Source: Acanthopleura granulata (Eukaryota > Mollusca > Polyplacophora > Chitonida > Chitonidae). From it: a stretch of 64,000 nucleotides of DNA. The notes beneath the pieces are model-generated. The model was given only the letters and a program-made list of their open reading frames with translations, was not told the DNA's origin and searched no databases. This document shows, one piece after another, positions 24,356 to 35,934 of this stretch (positions are counted from its first letter, which is position 1; every line of letters begins with the position of its first letter). Made by a program: the position numbers and the translations under genes. Where the stretch lies: positions 8,525,534 to 8,589,533 of the forward strand of contig JABBOT010000012.1 of NCBI GenBank assembly GCA_016165875.1, read 5' to 3'.

Positions 24356-26494
24356 TGAAGTTAGCCGGCGATTGGAGTTATGCCGTTTTTCGAATCGAAA
24401 GGGTCGCTTCATTACTTACATTGAGTAAAATTATGGCTGGCATTAGACCATAGCAATTACACTACAAACATACGTTATCCTCTACCTTATTAGATAATAA
24501 ATTTGCAATTCGACGATAGGGGGCATTGTAATGCGATAATGAATCGAATCGCCTCCCAGTTCACTTTAACGAATCACCAGATGAATAACCCGCTAGAATT
24601 TGAATCGCCCGAAGTCTCACAGCAACGATACAGCAAGTACTAAACTCATCATATTCACACCAAACATACATCACGTCATCCTCTATCCAGGCAATGTAAT
24701 AATTCTAGATTTCGTTGTTAGGGGGTGCTGTAATAGAACAGAGACTTCAAAGTCACACCATGTACTTGTTTATCCATGGTTTATCACCAGCCACAAAATA
24801 AACACTTTCGCCCGACACTGGGCACCCTTAACGGATTGCCGGATGCATAGTCTGCTGGAATCTGAATCGCTTGATGGCTCACAGCAACATTACAACAAGC
24901 ACTACACCTATCATATTCACATGAAGAATATATCACGTCATCCTCTATCAGTCAAATGTAATAATTCCAGAGTTCGACGAAAAGGGGCTCTGTCATACAC
25001 TATCCAGATTGAATCGCCTGCCAGCCCAAAACAGGCCTACAAATCACAACAGGGACTTCAGTCACGCCATGTACTTGTCTAGCCACGGTCTATCACCAGA
25101 TACAAAATGGCCGATTTGGACCACAGGGGGCGCTGTTAACGAATTTCCGGATCATCTAGCCTGCTGGTATTTGAATCGTCTGGTGGCTCACAACAACAAT
25201 ACACCAAGCACGACACCTATCATATTCACACCAATACATCACGTCATCATCTATCAGGTGAATGTAACAATTCCAGAGTTCGTCGATAGGGGGTCCTGTC
25301 ATACGCTATCCAGTTTGAATCGCCTTTTAGCCAAAAACTAGCCTAAAGATCACACCAGAGACTTCAAAGTGAAAGCATCTACTTGTGTAGTCACTCTCTA
25401 TCACCAGCCACAAAATCCACCTTCGGCCCACAGGAAGCGCTTTTAAGCAATCGCCGAATGAATAGCCTGCTGGAATTTGAAAACGATGATGGCTCACAGC
25501 AACGATACTACAAGCACTACACCCATCCTTAAAAGCGCCCCTTGTCGATCGACAGGGCCATTTTGTAACATGGTGATTAGTACATGGTTTGACTTTGAAG
25601 TCTCTGGTGTGATTTGTAGGCGAGTTTTGAACCAGTAGGCGATTCAAACTGGATAACGTATGACAGCGCCCCCTATGTACGAACTCTGGAATTATTACAT
25701 TCAACTGATAGAGGATGACGTGAAGTGTATTTGGTGTGAATATGATGGGTCTAGTGCTTGTTGTATTGTTTCTGTGAGTCATCAGGCGATTGAAATCCCA
25801 GTGGGCTGTTGATACGGCTATTGATCTGGCAAATTATTAACAGCGCCCCTGTGGACCGAAACTGGCCATTTTGTGACTGGTAATAGAGAGTGGCTACACA
25901 AGTATACGGTGTGACTTTGAAATCGCTGGTATGCTGTGTAGGCGACTTTTGGGCTGGCAGGCGATTCAAACTGCATATTGTACATGTATGAGAGCCCCCC
26001 CTATCGATGAACTCTGGAATTATTACATTCAACTGATGACGTGATGTATATTTGGTGTGAATATGATGGGTCTAGTGCTTGTTGTGTTGTTGCTGTGAGT
26101 CATCAGGCTATTCAAATTCCAGCAGGCTAGATGATCCGGCAATTCGTTTAAAACGTACCCTTGTCGGTCCAAAGTGTGACTGGCTAGACAAGTACATCGT
26201 TTGACTTTGAAGTCTCCTGTGTCATTTGTAGGCGAGATTTGGGCCATCGGGCAATTCAAATTCCAGCAGGCTATTCACCTGGCGATTCTTTGCAATGGAC
26301 TGGGAGGCGATTCGAGTCATTGCATTACAACGCCCCCTATCGTCGAATTGCAAATTTATAATACTAATTAGGTAGAGGACAATGTATATCTGTCTTTAGT
26401 GTGATTGCTATGGGTCTAATGCCAGTCGTAACGTGGACATAATTTTTCTCAATGTAATCGCCAACCGCTTGACGCCAATCGCCGGCTAACTTCA
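24356..26494. mobile_element. Fold-back element: 2.1-kb imperfect palindrome with subrepeat arms
   Basis: Both ends carry the same 20-base terminal inverted repeat, TGAAGTTAGCCGGCGATTGG (24,356-24,375 and reversed at 26,475-26,494). Inverted homology continues inwards through 'attacattgag-aaaattat', 'ggcattagacc-atagcaat' and 'tttgcaattcgacgataggg'. The left arm (24,356-about 25,530) and right arm (about 25,531-26,494) are built of diverged subrepeats about 260-335 bases long, marked by 'tcacgtcatc' at 24,671, 24,933 and 25,239 and its complement near 25,715 and 26,036. Each subrepeat has 'gattcgaatcgcc'-like, 'agggggcgctgt'-like and 'atcatattcacacca'-like blocks. There is no transposase frame, so the element is non-autonomous. 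A target duplication could not be identified. Confidence 0.9.
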
Positions 26495-26689
26495 GACGCG
26501 TACAGTGCGATATTGGAATGATGGGAAGGCTGATAGACAGTGGTTTACTGCGGTAAACTTTTGATGTACACATTCAGGTACATTTTAAGGTACACTGAAC
26601 AGAAACATGTATTTCTGCGTGATATAGGATCATAAGTGAATGGTCTAGAACATAAAGAGACAGACAGGCTCCAAACGAACGGCAAACTC

Positions 26690-26868
26690 TATATGGACGC
26701 CATATTTCCCGTACGTGGGAAGGTCTGCCAGCAACCTGCCGATGGTCCTGGGTTTCTCCCGCGGTCTGCCCGGTTTCCCAGCCACCATCTGCTGGCAGCC
26801 GTCGTAGACATGAAATATTCTTGAGTACGGTGTTAAACACCAATCAAAAAAATAAATGACTAAATAAA
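26690..26868 (+). mobile_element. SINE family 1, 5'-truncated
   Basis: Sense-strand body: 'ccgtacgtgggaaggtctgc', 'cagcaacctgccgatggtcc', 'ctgcccggtttcc' and 'tgaaatattcttgagtacgg', ending in 'caccaatcaaaaaaataaat'. The tRNA-like head is missing. It lies about 200 bases right of the fold-back element. Confidence 0.9.
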
Positions 26869-26869
26869 C

Positions 26870-28270
26870 ATTCAGCACACAAAAAACCTTGTGCCGTGGT
26901 TTTAAAAGTCCATAACATTATATATATTAGTGTTTCAGTTCTTCGGCACACAACTCTGATAGTTTATAAGAGCCATAAGGCTGAATAAGAATTGGAATTG
27001 TTGTGCAAAGATACGCGTTTAGTGTCTCTTATTGGTCATCAATTTTTTGCTAGCACACCGCATGCAGGCCGTTCTCTGTAGTGTCTATTCACAAAATGGA
27101 GGATTTCTGCAACGCAATAATCATATTTCTACAGATTATATAACAGAAAACGCGGAGTGTGTGTTTAGCGGAGAATGCATCAAAGGATTCATCATTGTCT
27201 GCATTTGTCTTAAAGAAATATTAGATTTCGTCTTCCACTAATGAAAATTGGTGGGACCGTCGCAAAAGCGGATGTAGTCGTAAGCGTGGGATTGGGTGGG
27301 TTGCGTGAGGTTGTGTATTCACTGATGACATCTTTGATTTATTGGCTCACCATCAGTCGAGTGACGGTGTAACTGTTTACGCCCATACGCCATGTGAATA
27401 ACCCATTGTCAGCTATGAAAATGTGCGAAGTTTATTTCTGGTACTCTCTATGGTATTATCTATGTGTTTTGTAAATGTAACAAATGAGGTTTTTGGATTA
27501 TCTCATTTCCGTACAGCCGTATAATTGGGTACATTGATGATGAGATATATATTTTGATATATGATCATCAGTATCAATGTTAAATGGATTTCATTGTATT
27601 ATCTTACTCCTACATAAATGAAGGGCATGCTCAAGCGCACAATTGCGAACCTTTAGTCAAACGACATCGAGAAAAATTTTCACTATACATTTTGCATCAG
27701 ATTTTAACACAAAATAAACCAAAAAAAAATAAAAAATAAATAAGCGATCTGTGAAAAAACAATTTAAAAAGCTAAAGTAGTGCTAACTATAAGGGCCTGG
27801 AAAATATATAAACCTACTTGGCTTTCAGAAATCAGTGCTTACCAGAGGATGTTTTATTTGGGCCTGACTTAGCACCGATGGAGACAATGACAGGGTTAGC
27901 ATAAGGCCAGTAGTGGATAGCGTGATTACATGTGCGTTAGCTGCCTTAATACCTGGAGCACCACAATCAAAGAATGGTTAACATGAAATTCCAGAGAAAA
28001 GGGTGTCTTTTTACCGACGGCATGAGACCTTACTGAACTTATAACTGCTCACTATAAATTGTACTTGTGACCTATTATAATATCTTTTTCAGAGTATTGA
28101 ATTTTCTCAACTTTCATAAATTTCAACTTTCGAGGACGCCAAATTTAGCTAGCAGTGTTTTTCTTTTTATTCTTTTGCTCAGTCTTTAACGTTGGCTTGG
28201 TCATTATTTCCATCATAACACGAGGACCCTTAACATTCCCTTGTAATGCCGGGAGATTTTGCCAACTGAA
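26870..28270. other. No supported gene
   Basis: No recognisable gene or repeat. Contains an A-rich run near 27,720. I found no homology to the sequence beyond W' (60.13-63.0 kb), so the inverted duplication probably does not extend here. Confidence 0.5.
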
Positions 28271-28415
28271 ACACCATGCTTAGCACATCAGACATGACAT
28301 CCTTCCTAGTTACTGTGCTCTGACACCAGATATGGCATTGCTCCCTGTTACCGTTCTCCGACACCAGAAAAGGCATCTCCCCCAGTTACCGTGGTCAGAC
28401 AGCAGGCATGCCTGT
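28271..28415 (+). repeat. Minisatellite, 38-base period, about 3.5 units
   Basis: Repeats of the form GTTACCGT-CTC-GACACCAGA-A-GGCAT-CCCC, with GTTA anchors at 28,309, 28,347 and 28,385 (period 38). It lies just outside the left end of W and is not seen at the W' end. Confidence 0.75.
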
Positions 28416-30019
28416 ATGCTTGCTGTCATATTTTTTGAAAGAAGCATGGGCTAATCAGCGGCTCTTGTTGATAATCAAGGTGGTTCAATGATAAAATCGA
28501 TCAAATTGCGCCCCATTATAATACCATACCATTTTCCGTGGAATTCATCTACATGTCTTTGCTTGATAGCCTTTATCACAAAACGATTAGGTGCAAATCG
28601 AAATGAGAGAGTCTTCTACTGAGGTTTGTTGATGCCCTGTGATTGATTGTAACAGATTCTTTCATTGGCTGGAAGCAATCTGTAATAGTGTATTCTACGC
28701 CCGTTTGAGCATCAACCGACCCGTGTGAAAATTCAAACCCTGTTGGAAAATAAATGTCCATCCATTACCAGCCTGTAGGGTGCCATGAAGCTAGAACATT
28801 GCAGCTGCAGGCTCAGTCAACGACACCATTTGGTTCCTACAATTTAACTTCCTAATAATAAGCTACATCAGTAATTGGTTGCATATAAACAGAGACAAAG
28901 GTGCGCTCGATGTGAGTGGTAAATTACAAACGTTTTAAATGTATTTCACCTTTTTGGACTATTTCTCATTCCAGCATAAACTGTTGTTGACGAGCCAGGC
29001 ATGCAAACAAGCCATTATCTGATGTACGGTTCTGGCAAATTGCAAAATGGATAACAGACATACTGGTATCGGCAGCGTGCATGGTAAGAAGGGTTACTGG
29101 GTACAGACCATGGAATATCCGTGCAAACTGTATATAATATACGTAACAACCAAACAGGGTCTCACGTCGTTGGTGGCTTACATGCGAAATAACCACTTGT
29201 CACATACTTGATTTTACACAAAGTCATTTGCAAACTTTAGTGATAACGTAAAAAAATAATCAACTCAACTGTCTTCAGATGAAAGAGAAATGAATGTAGT
29301 TCGTTTGGAAGCGATCTCCCTTCTGTATTCGTCAGTAAAACGCCCACGCATAAAGGAATTGGGGCAAAGATTTCGAACACTTTATACAGTGTATTGTTAT
29401 ATTATCATAAGTGTCATAGTAACTTCATGATAGGGGCTGTTACGCACAGATAGATTCCTTGAACTGTGGAATGTATAAGTGCTCAGTCATTATAGATAGT
29501 CAGACGTCTATACAGACAAACATGAATCTGCCTTCTTTTCAGATTTTGCCTGTCAGTTTTGTTTCGAAAGAGTTTGAGAGTGTTTTGGTTAAAATATTAT
29601 ACACAGGCTAGTCGAAATTAATTAAAAAATTCTTTAAATTTTTTTCGTTTCTAATTACTTGCTTCAGTCAATATATTAAAAAATCGAGCAGATCGAGAGG
29701 AATTGCAGTAAAATGTAATTGTCATACAGTTTGGAACTCGCATTAATTTTCTTTAGTTTGCATACAGCGAGCAAAAGCAATATATCGTTTAGACTTGTCT
29801 TTAAAGTATTGCGTCACATCTTTCCGTGTACTTTTGCTCCAAAAACAGTTAGGACACAAATACTGCGGCGTCTGATTTGACCTTCTTCACTGTGTAGTCC
29901 GTCAGTCTCATTGGGGCCGTGTCCATCCTGTTCAGTGTGATCGCCACATTGGAGTATGAACTGTTTCAACCAAAGCTCTACTGAGATAAATATTTGATTA
30001 TCAACACCATAATATACTA

Positions 30020-30270
30020 AAATGGTACACTCTTTGGATTCTGATTTTATTCATCTGTCTAGAACATTCATCACATCTTTTCGTCATCACTGAAAACTGT
30101 TGTCTGCTCCTTTTTGCATGAATCCGTAATAATTTTTATATTTTATAGATTTTCTTAGTTCTTTGGTTTTTGTGTTATTTGTCGTTTTTGGAAACTGGTC
30201 TTGCGATTATTGACCCAGAATGCTCATTTTGGTTGACGGCTGGTATACGAATCGCCAAGGTCACATTGCC
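30020..30270 (-). repeat. Dispersed repeat R3 (copy 2)
   Basis: Shares 'ctgattttattca', 'gaacattcat', 'gaaactggtcttgcgattat' and 'ttggttgacggctggtatac' with 49,090-49,345 and, inverted, with 55,880-56,095. It is absent from the matching part of W', which suggests insertion into W after duplication. Confidence 0.8.
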
Positions 30271-30379
30271 TTGAATATAATTGGCAAACTTGCAATCCTC
30301 TCTTGCACGTCAAATCGACTCACTTGACCCATATAGGTCCACCCTCAACTCAAGAATATAAACAATGAGCTATGTCATT

Positions 30380-30431
30380 TATTTAGTTATTTATTTATTT
30401 GATTGGTGTTTTACGCCGAACTCAAGAGAGT
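30380..30431 (-). mobile_element. Extremely truncated SINE family 1 with target-site duplication
   Basis: Only about 52 bases of the SINE 3' end and its (TTTA)n tail are present, flanked by a perfect 9-base duplication TATGTCATT (30,371-30,379 and 30,432-30,440). W' has no SINE at this site ('accattaaattctttaacc'). This is a clean, dated insertion specific to W. Confidence 0.85.
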
Positions 30432-31347
30432 TATGTCATTAATTCTTTAACCCCTCCTTGACTTTGTGCGATTTCCCGATATACAAAGCCGCCTTATAAT
30501 TGCTCTTCAGAGAATTCGCTCCATAAATTGTTGATTTGTCTCCTGAAGGTTTCTTCTCTTTGCCCGAGTTTTTCTCGCTGCTTTTTGCCTTTTGTCGTTT
30601 ATTGTTGATCTTGTCTACACCTTAAACAAACTGGAAACACCCCCTCTTATGACTCAACAAACAGTAGTTTATTTGCTTAGTCGATGATGTGACCATATTA
30701 TCATCACCTTAGTCCACATGTAACAACCGCATAAAAACATCGGGGGTGGAATCCAATACTTGTGCGATGAGGAAGCCGGTGCTGCCTTTATCCTTTGAAA
30801 TTCGGCCGATGTGTTTCAAATTTGTAATCATACTCAATGTTGCGAACTTGTATTCAGCCTTTTTACTGTGAGCTTGTATTCAACCTTTTCCCGGCGCTAC
30901 CTTATTTTCGGTTCGTTTTCCCTGTCTTTTAGCTACCCTTTTTCGGAAAAGTTGCATTTTTCTTGTGTGCAAAGAACGAACTAAGGAAAACAACGGGAGA
31001 ATCCTCTCCTGAATCGTGGATAAAATAGGGACTCTGGTAATAATTCTAAACGAAAGAATATCCCAAGCAAGGTAAAGGCTATTAGGTTAAACGACCTAGG
31101 AAGATGCAGAGGTGATGTACAGACAGCTCCTTTTTCTAACATAGCCTTATTGTATAAAAAAACTGATAATGACTTTCTTACTGGCCGGTTATATAAAGAC
31201 CCCGATTTCTTCAATCAACAAACAATATGTTCTTTTATAATGATACGCACGTTAACCGGACATGGACCTTGTTTCGCGCCGATACTCGATGTGTTGCAGT
31301 GCTCGGTGGATGAATGTATGGATTCAAAACATTACTCTGATTTTCCC

Positions 31348-31477
31348 TAACCTGTGGATGGTCGTGGGTTTCCGCCGGGATTTGCCCGGTTTCCGCCCAC
31401 CATAATGCTGGCCGCCATCGTATAAGTGAAATATTCTTGAGTACGGCGTAAAATACCAATCAAATAAATAAATAAAA
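31348..31477 (+). mobile_element. SINE family 1, 5'-truncated, shared with W'
   Basis: Sense-strand body from 'aacctgtggatggtcgtggg' through 'caccataatgctggccgcca' to 'tgagtacggcgtaaaatacc' and (AAAT)n. The same insertion occurs in W' at 57,622-57,745 on the opposite strand, as the inverted arrangement predicts. It therefore predates the W duplication. Confidence 0.92.
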
Positions 31478-34400
31478 AGAATGTCTCTAAAGTGATTGAC
31501 CGCGACAAATGCTTTAAGTCCGCCATAAGAGGTCGTAAAGCGGCCGTGGACAATGTGTTATAATTGCACTAGTTATCCGGGCTTGTTGTCAGCTAAACAT
31601 GAATAGCTGTTGAACAGGGGCGGTTGTCACGATACCTATCATTATGAAGAGAATGGTGATAAAACCTGCTGGAGAAGACACTAATCTGCCGATTTCACTC
31701 TAACCTACCCTTACATATTTCTAAAATTAATAATCAACCAGTCACTTTTCATTACCTTGTGCTCTACAGATCCTTTAGGACTTCATTTTTCTAACACGGC
31801 GTTATTTTTGTTTTTCTTTTCTTTATTGTTGGTGATTTAGTTTAATTTACTAAGCCAGTTTGAATCAGCGTTCTAAAAGACTGACTTTCCCATAAGAGCA
31901 ATCAAATGATGAGCTAAGATACAAAAGAAACATGTTGTTTAGTCAACAATGATTAACAGATATCAAAAGAATTCAAACTGAACAAAGGAATATTATAATA
32001 TATCATAAAAAAACAAAAAAACCAAACCAAAAATAACCAAATGGATTTGTTTCTGGAACATTACGATGCCCAAATGACAAAACCTGTATTGTAATACTTT
32101 GTACTTTTTTCTCCGAGTCTAAAAGAGGAGAGTGAGCAAGAGAATCATTTATGTATCCTAATTTATCTGCATATTTAGTCACGCTTAAACTGGAATGAGA
32201 TTTACACCTACAAAATGAATTCATTGTTATCTGAGTTGAAATTCAAACATTTGGTTGAATTTTACTTGGACAAAAACAAATCTAAAACCATTAAAAAAGT
32301 CGTTTTGCATCAAGTTTTCAGTTGTCTTGCCACTAACCCTTGTGTTATTTTTTTGTTTTCCTCCCCTTAAATACTTCATACAGCAAAGTGATGAATGTCA
32401 TTTAGAAAATATGTAACAGTGTTATTGATATAGGAGTTGTGACCGATCCAACCACCGCACGGGTAATGCATGTTTGGTATAAGGTGAGCTGGTAAAGTAC
32501 CTACTCTTCTAGTAAGGGTATACTGAGTGAATAGACCAGTCGGTTGGGATGTGCTGCTGAAGATTATAGGTGCCTGACTCTTAGGTCGTGGGTCCGAAAG
32601 CTGTATTAATCCCAGCTGATTTCCAGCACTAGAATCTGTGTAATCGCCAATAACGATTCCACAATGCAGTGTCATATCCATGTAAAGGCCTGGAATGCAC
32701 AGAGCAAACCATAATACAGATAAATCATGTACAGTGGGTGAACCAATTTTTAAGTCATTCAGTTTGGTATTTGTAGGTATTTGCAGGTTTCATCAGAAGT
32801 CTAATTCATTTTACCTTCATGCAAAGGCCAATAAAGGTCAGCCGTCTACCGCTAGACGGAATATTAAATAAATTACAATTAAAAATTAAATTAAAATCAT
32901 ATTATCCTCACTCTTTATGACATTTGTTAACAACGGAATGCTACCTACTTGGTTATATGATGTTGTCCGTTTACAGCAATTAATGGGGCCATTGCGCATG
33001 AATTGTCGGTTATTACCCACCGGTCCAATAAACGGCCATAAAAGTGCGCCCAGCATAGACTTCACCCGGGAATTAACTCGAACACTATTGCAAGCAAACA
33101 CATACATCGATGGTTTACATCAAAGACACTGCCAGTCTATTGTGTCACTTTTCATACCGGAGAAGCCTAGTCCATAGGCAGGGGTTCTTTCTTGGTATCT
33201 CTTTCGTTTGAAATGATTCTCATGCAATTCATCTGACATTTTTTGGACGAATTTTCAAGTGGTCTGTAGGATGAATCATAAGTCAAAAATTTTAACTTTT
33301 GAATCAGGAAATATGTGAGTCTGTTCCGAATCTGTCCGAGGTGAGGCAGGTGGCTTTCCGAAGTGGGCTGGTCCCATGTATCCACCTATCTGTATTGATT
33401 CAAGGTGTCATACATTGGTGCTCTCAGACGCAAGCGTTCTGGGTGCCGCCATTTACATTCTCTATTTCGAGACGGTATAGCAGCCTTAACTGCCTGAAAC
33501 CTAACATACAATGCATATGCTTCATTTCACAAAAGCATATGCCAGACATCTTGTCTGCCGAGTCAATATTTTCACCGTTAGCAGTCGACGTTGTTTTACT
33601 ACATGAATAATTCGTCAAAAACAAAATGGCGGCGAAATCTTCCGCTTGGAGCCTAGATCTTACACCCAACAGTCTGAGCGGTGTGGTAAGGAATGTGAAC
33701 TTTGTGGGTGGTATTGTCAGATGTATGTTCAAGTAAAAGCTATTCCATCTATCTGTCAAGTTACTTGGCTGACTCCATCGCTTTGCTGGCTTTTTGCAAG
33801 CCGGAGAGAGGGAAATTAGCAGCGGGGCCGAGATGTTGTAATCCCGCTGTATCGTCCGGATTAATCAGTCGCCTCACGCTCCTTCCCGGAAATATACTCT
33901 AGAGCCTTGATATTCACTCCATACATGACCGTAGGCAACTGCCAAAGTATAACGTAGCCTACTGTCAATGTAATGTTAGGGTTTATCCCACTTAGCCCTT
34001 AATAAACCAAGCGTATCTGGAGATGTATATCTAGTCTGGATAATCTGGAATCAATATCGTATTTACATGTCTAACTAAATTAAGCTCTGTGACGTATCAC
34101 CCACTGATGTAGTGAGAATTGGCGCAGTCACGCTACATTATGATGAGTATCTAAATCGCAAGGAAAAATGTGTGTCACGCATTCTGTATCGGTGCCTTGT
34201 TTCGATGCTGGATCAGTTACAAACCATGTCAAAGTCCTTCTGACTGTTCTGGTTTATTTGATAGATTCCAACGATTAATGCCATTATCTATAACCCTACT
34301 AATATTTCTGACCATTCATTGTTAGCATGTGTAGCTATAGGCGACCAAATGGTTGAATTTTAGCGGCAAGGGGGACTTTTATCCACTTATCGAAATAGGT

Positions 34401-34544
34401 TCGGAAACACTGTAAGATTGGTTACACTGACCTCGGTGTATCCTTGACGGAACAAAGGCCAAAATAGGCATGTTCGACGAAACAAAGCCATATAGAGACC
34501 TTGCTCTGATGTACCAGGATGTTTGTTGACCCCACAGATGGTGG

Positions 34545-34712
34545 AACCGATGAGGTCATATTCAAAACGTCATTATTATTATGAATTACCCAAATTTTCT
34601 TCGACCTCAAAATTTGTGGGACGGATGAGGTCATGTGCAAACTGCCATTATTGTTATGAGTTACCCAAAATTTTCATGGACCTCAAAACTTGTGGGACGA
34701 ATGAGGTCACAT
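34545..34712 (+). repeat. Tandem repeat, 75-base period, about 2.3 units
   Basis: Units begin at GATGAGGTCA-type anchors at 34,549, 34,624 and about 34,699. Shared text includes 'tgagttacccaaa-ttttc', 'gacctcaaaa' and 'ttgtgggac'. Located just right of W. Confidence 0.85.
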
Positions 34713-34799
34713 CCATACTCTCATCTCTTTTAACGGAACGCTATCAGGTGTACTATGTGTTCCTGTGTCGAACAAAGATTTGGGTGTTCCATAATCGCA

Positions 34800-35930
34800 G
34801 GACAGTTGTGAGTTAATTAAGCCATATTATAATAAGTAATATGAATTGCAATTATTAGATTATATATAATGTCCTATGAGTGGACGCCGATGTAAATAAA
34901 CAAATCGGACACATGGCCACACCATTGAGTGACAGTCTCAAGCGTTTGGGGATAATATTCGCCGTTCTCAGAGGGTTGTGCAGCCTATATGCGGCCATTT
35001 CATGTGACCGATTAAACGGAACCATGTTCAGCGAATAGAATTTTCCTTTTTTACACAGAACATGCCTGTAATATTATTCTTTATTTTAATTATCATTGCG
35101 GTCATGTTCAGTGAATAGCATTTTCCTTTTTTACCCTGTACATGCCTATAATATTCTTCCTCGTTTCAATCATCCGGGTAGTTAAAGGGATCTTTCATTA
35201 TATACTCAGCTGTGTCACCAAATGCTTAAATATTTCAACCCACACCCACCGTTTAGATCAGTGACATAATCTGCCGATGACGAAGCAAATTTATACCGCT
35301 CAAGTAAAACTATGTACAGGATAGTACATTTATAGATAATGAAGCGGATCATTTTAATAAATTTTAGATTAATTTTGCCATTAAGATGCCTTATGTTAGG
35401 TGGAAACCCAGACATATAATTCTGACCTGAGTGGTAATGTTGCTTATACCTTTGTGATAGAGTCTACAGAGTAAGTGGCTTCGTGAAGGCTATTTCGCCT
35501 TATAAGCATGAACGAAAAAATTAAGACAAAGCCTGAACTTTAGAGGTGAAATGCCAAAGGGTTACTTGGAGGGGCGGGGAGGGGAGGGTTGGGGCTGCAT
35601 ATCAAGCTTTTTAAAGTGACAGTACACACAGCACAGATCTTTACACATGCATAGGGACCCAATGATGGGCCCTTTCGGACTTGCGGCATTATTTATGGTA
35701 TGTTTGGAACTCGCCTTTCAAACCAGATTATTGTATTCGTCATACACATCCGTTTGGAGTACCGTGTAGCTAATGCCAAACCGTAAATTTGTGCTTAGAT
35801 TCACGTGAACTGAAGTCAGTTCAAAAACAGCTCTGAATTGAACACCTTCTCATCGTCAATCTGCCAAATCTGTGCAGTTTATTAGCATTTGTATAAGATT
35901 ATTCTCGTTGGCTGCAGGCAGTTTGTGCTT
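34800..35930. other. No supported gene
   Basis: Linker between W and X3. The only structure seen is the 80-base direct duplication at 35,023-35,182. Confidence 0.55.
35023..35182 (+). repeat. Direct tandem duplication, two 80-base units
   Basis: Two adjacent units each start with CATGTTCAG-GAATAG, followed by 'attttccttttttac' and 'acatgcct-taatatt'. Starts are at 35,023 and 35,103. Not present beside W'. Confidence 0.85.
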
Positions 35931-35934
35931 TTAC

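Larger units (their letters stand above)
28425..34170 (+). repeat. Segmental duplication block W (inverted partner at 56.85-60.13 kb)
   Basis: Collinear with the reverse complement of 56,850-60,125. Anchors include 'catgggctaatc' (28,447/60,09x), 'tgaggtttgttgatgcc' (28,619), 'ttggaaaataaatgtccat' (28,743), 'gcgaaataaccactt' (29,186), 'cttcagagaattcgc' (30,506), 'tgccgatttcactct' (31,687), 'ccacccacaaagtt' seen inverted near 33,705, and 'tatcacccactgatgta' (34,097). W is longer because of extra sequence at 29.53-30.27 (including an R3 copy), a truncated SINE at 30.38 and about 1 kb at 31.8-33.1 kb. No gene is conserved between the arms. Confidence 0.9.

Noticed and set aside
24600..26259. Long open frames (up to 160 codons) within the fold-back element
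   Set aside because: They arise because one strand of each subrepeat has few stops. Frames are broken between units, occur as mirror images on both strands, and match no transposase or other family.
32376..32681. 101-codon minus-strand frame with protein-like composition
   Set aside because: No motif or splice context. Part of the opposite strand (about 32,570-32,610) weakly resembles a tRNA B-box region, so it may be SINE-derived. This length is expected by chance in such DNA.
33424..33759. 111-codon minus-strand frame in W
   Set aside because: The partner in W' is open for only its first half and shows no purifying selection.
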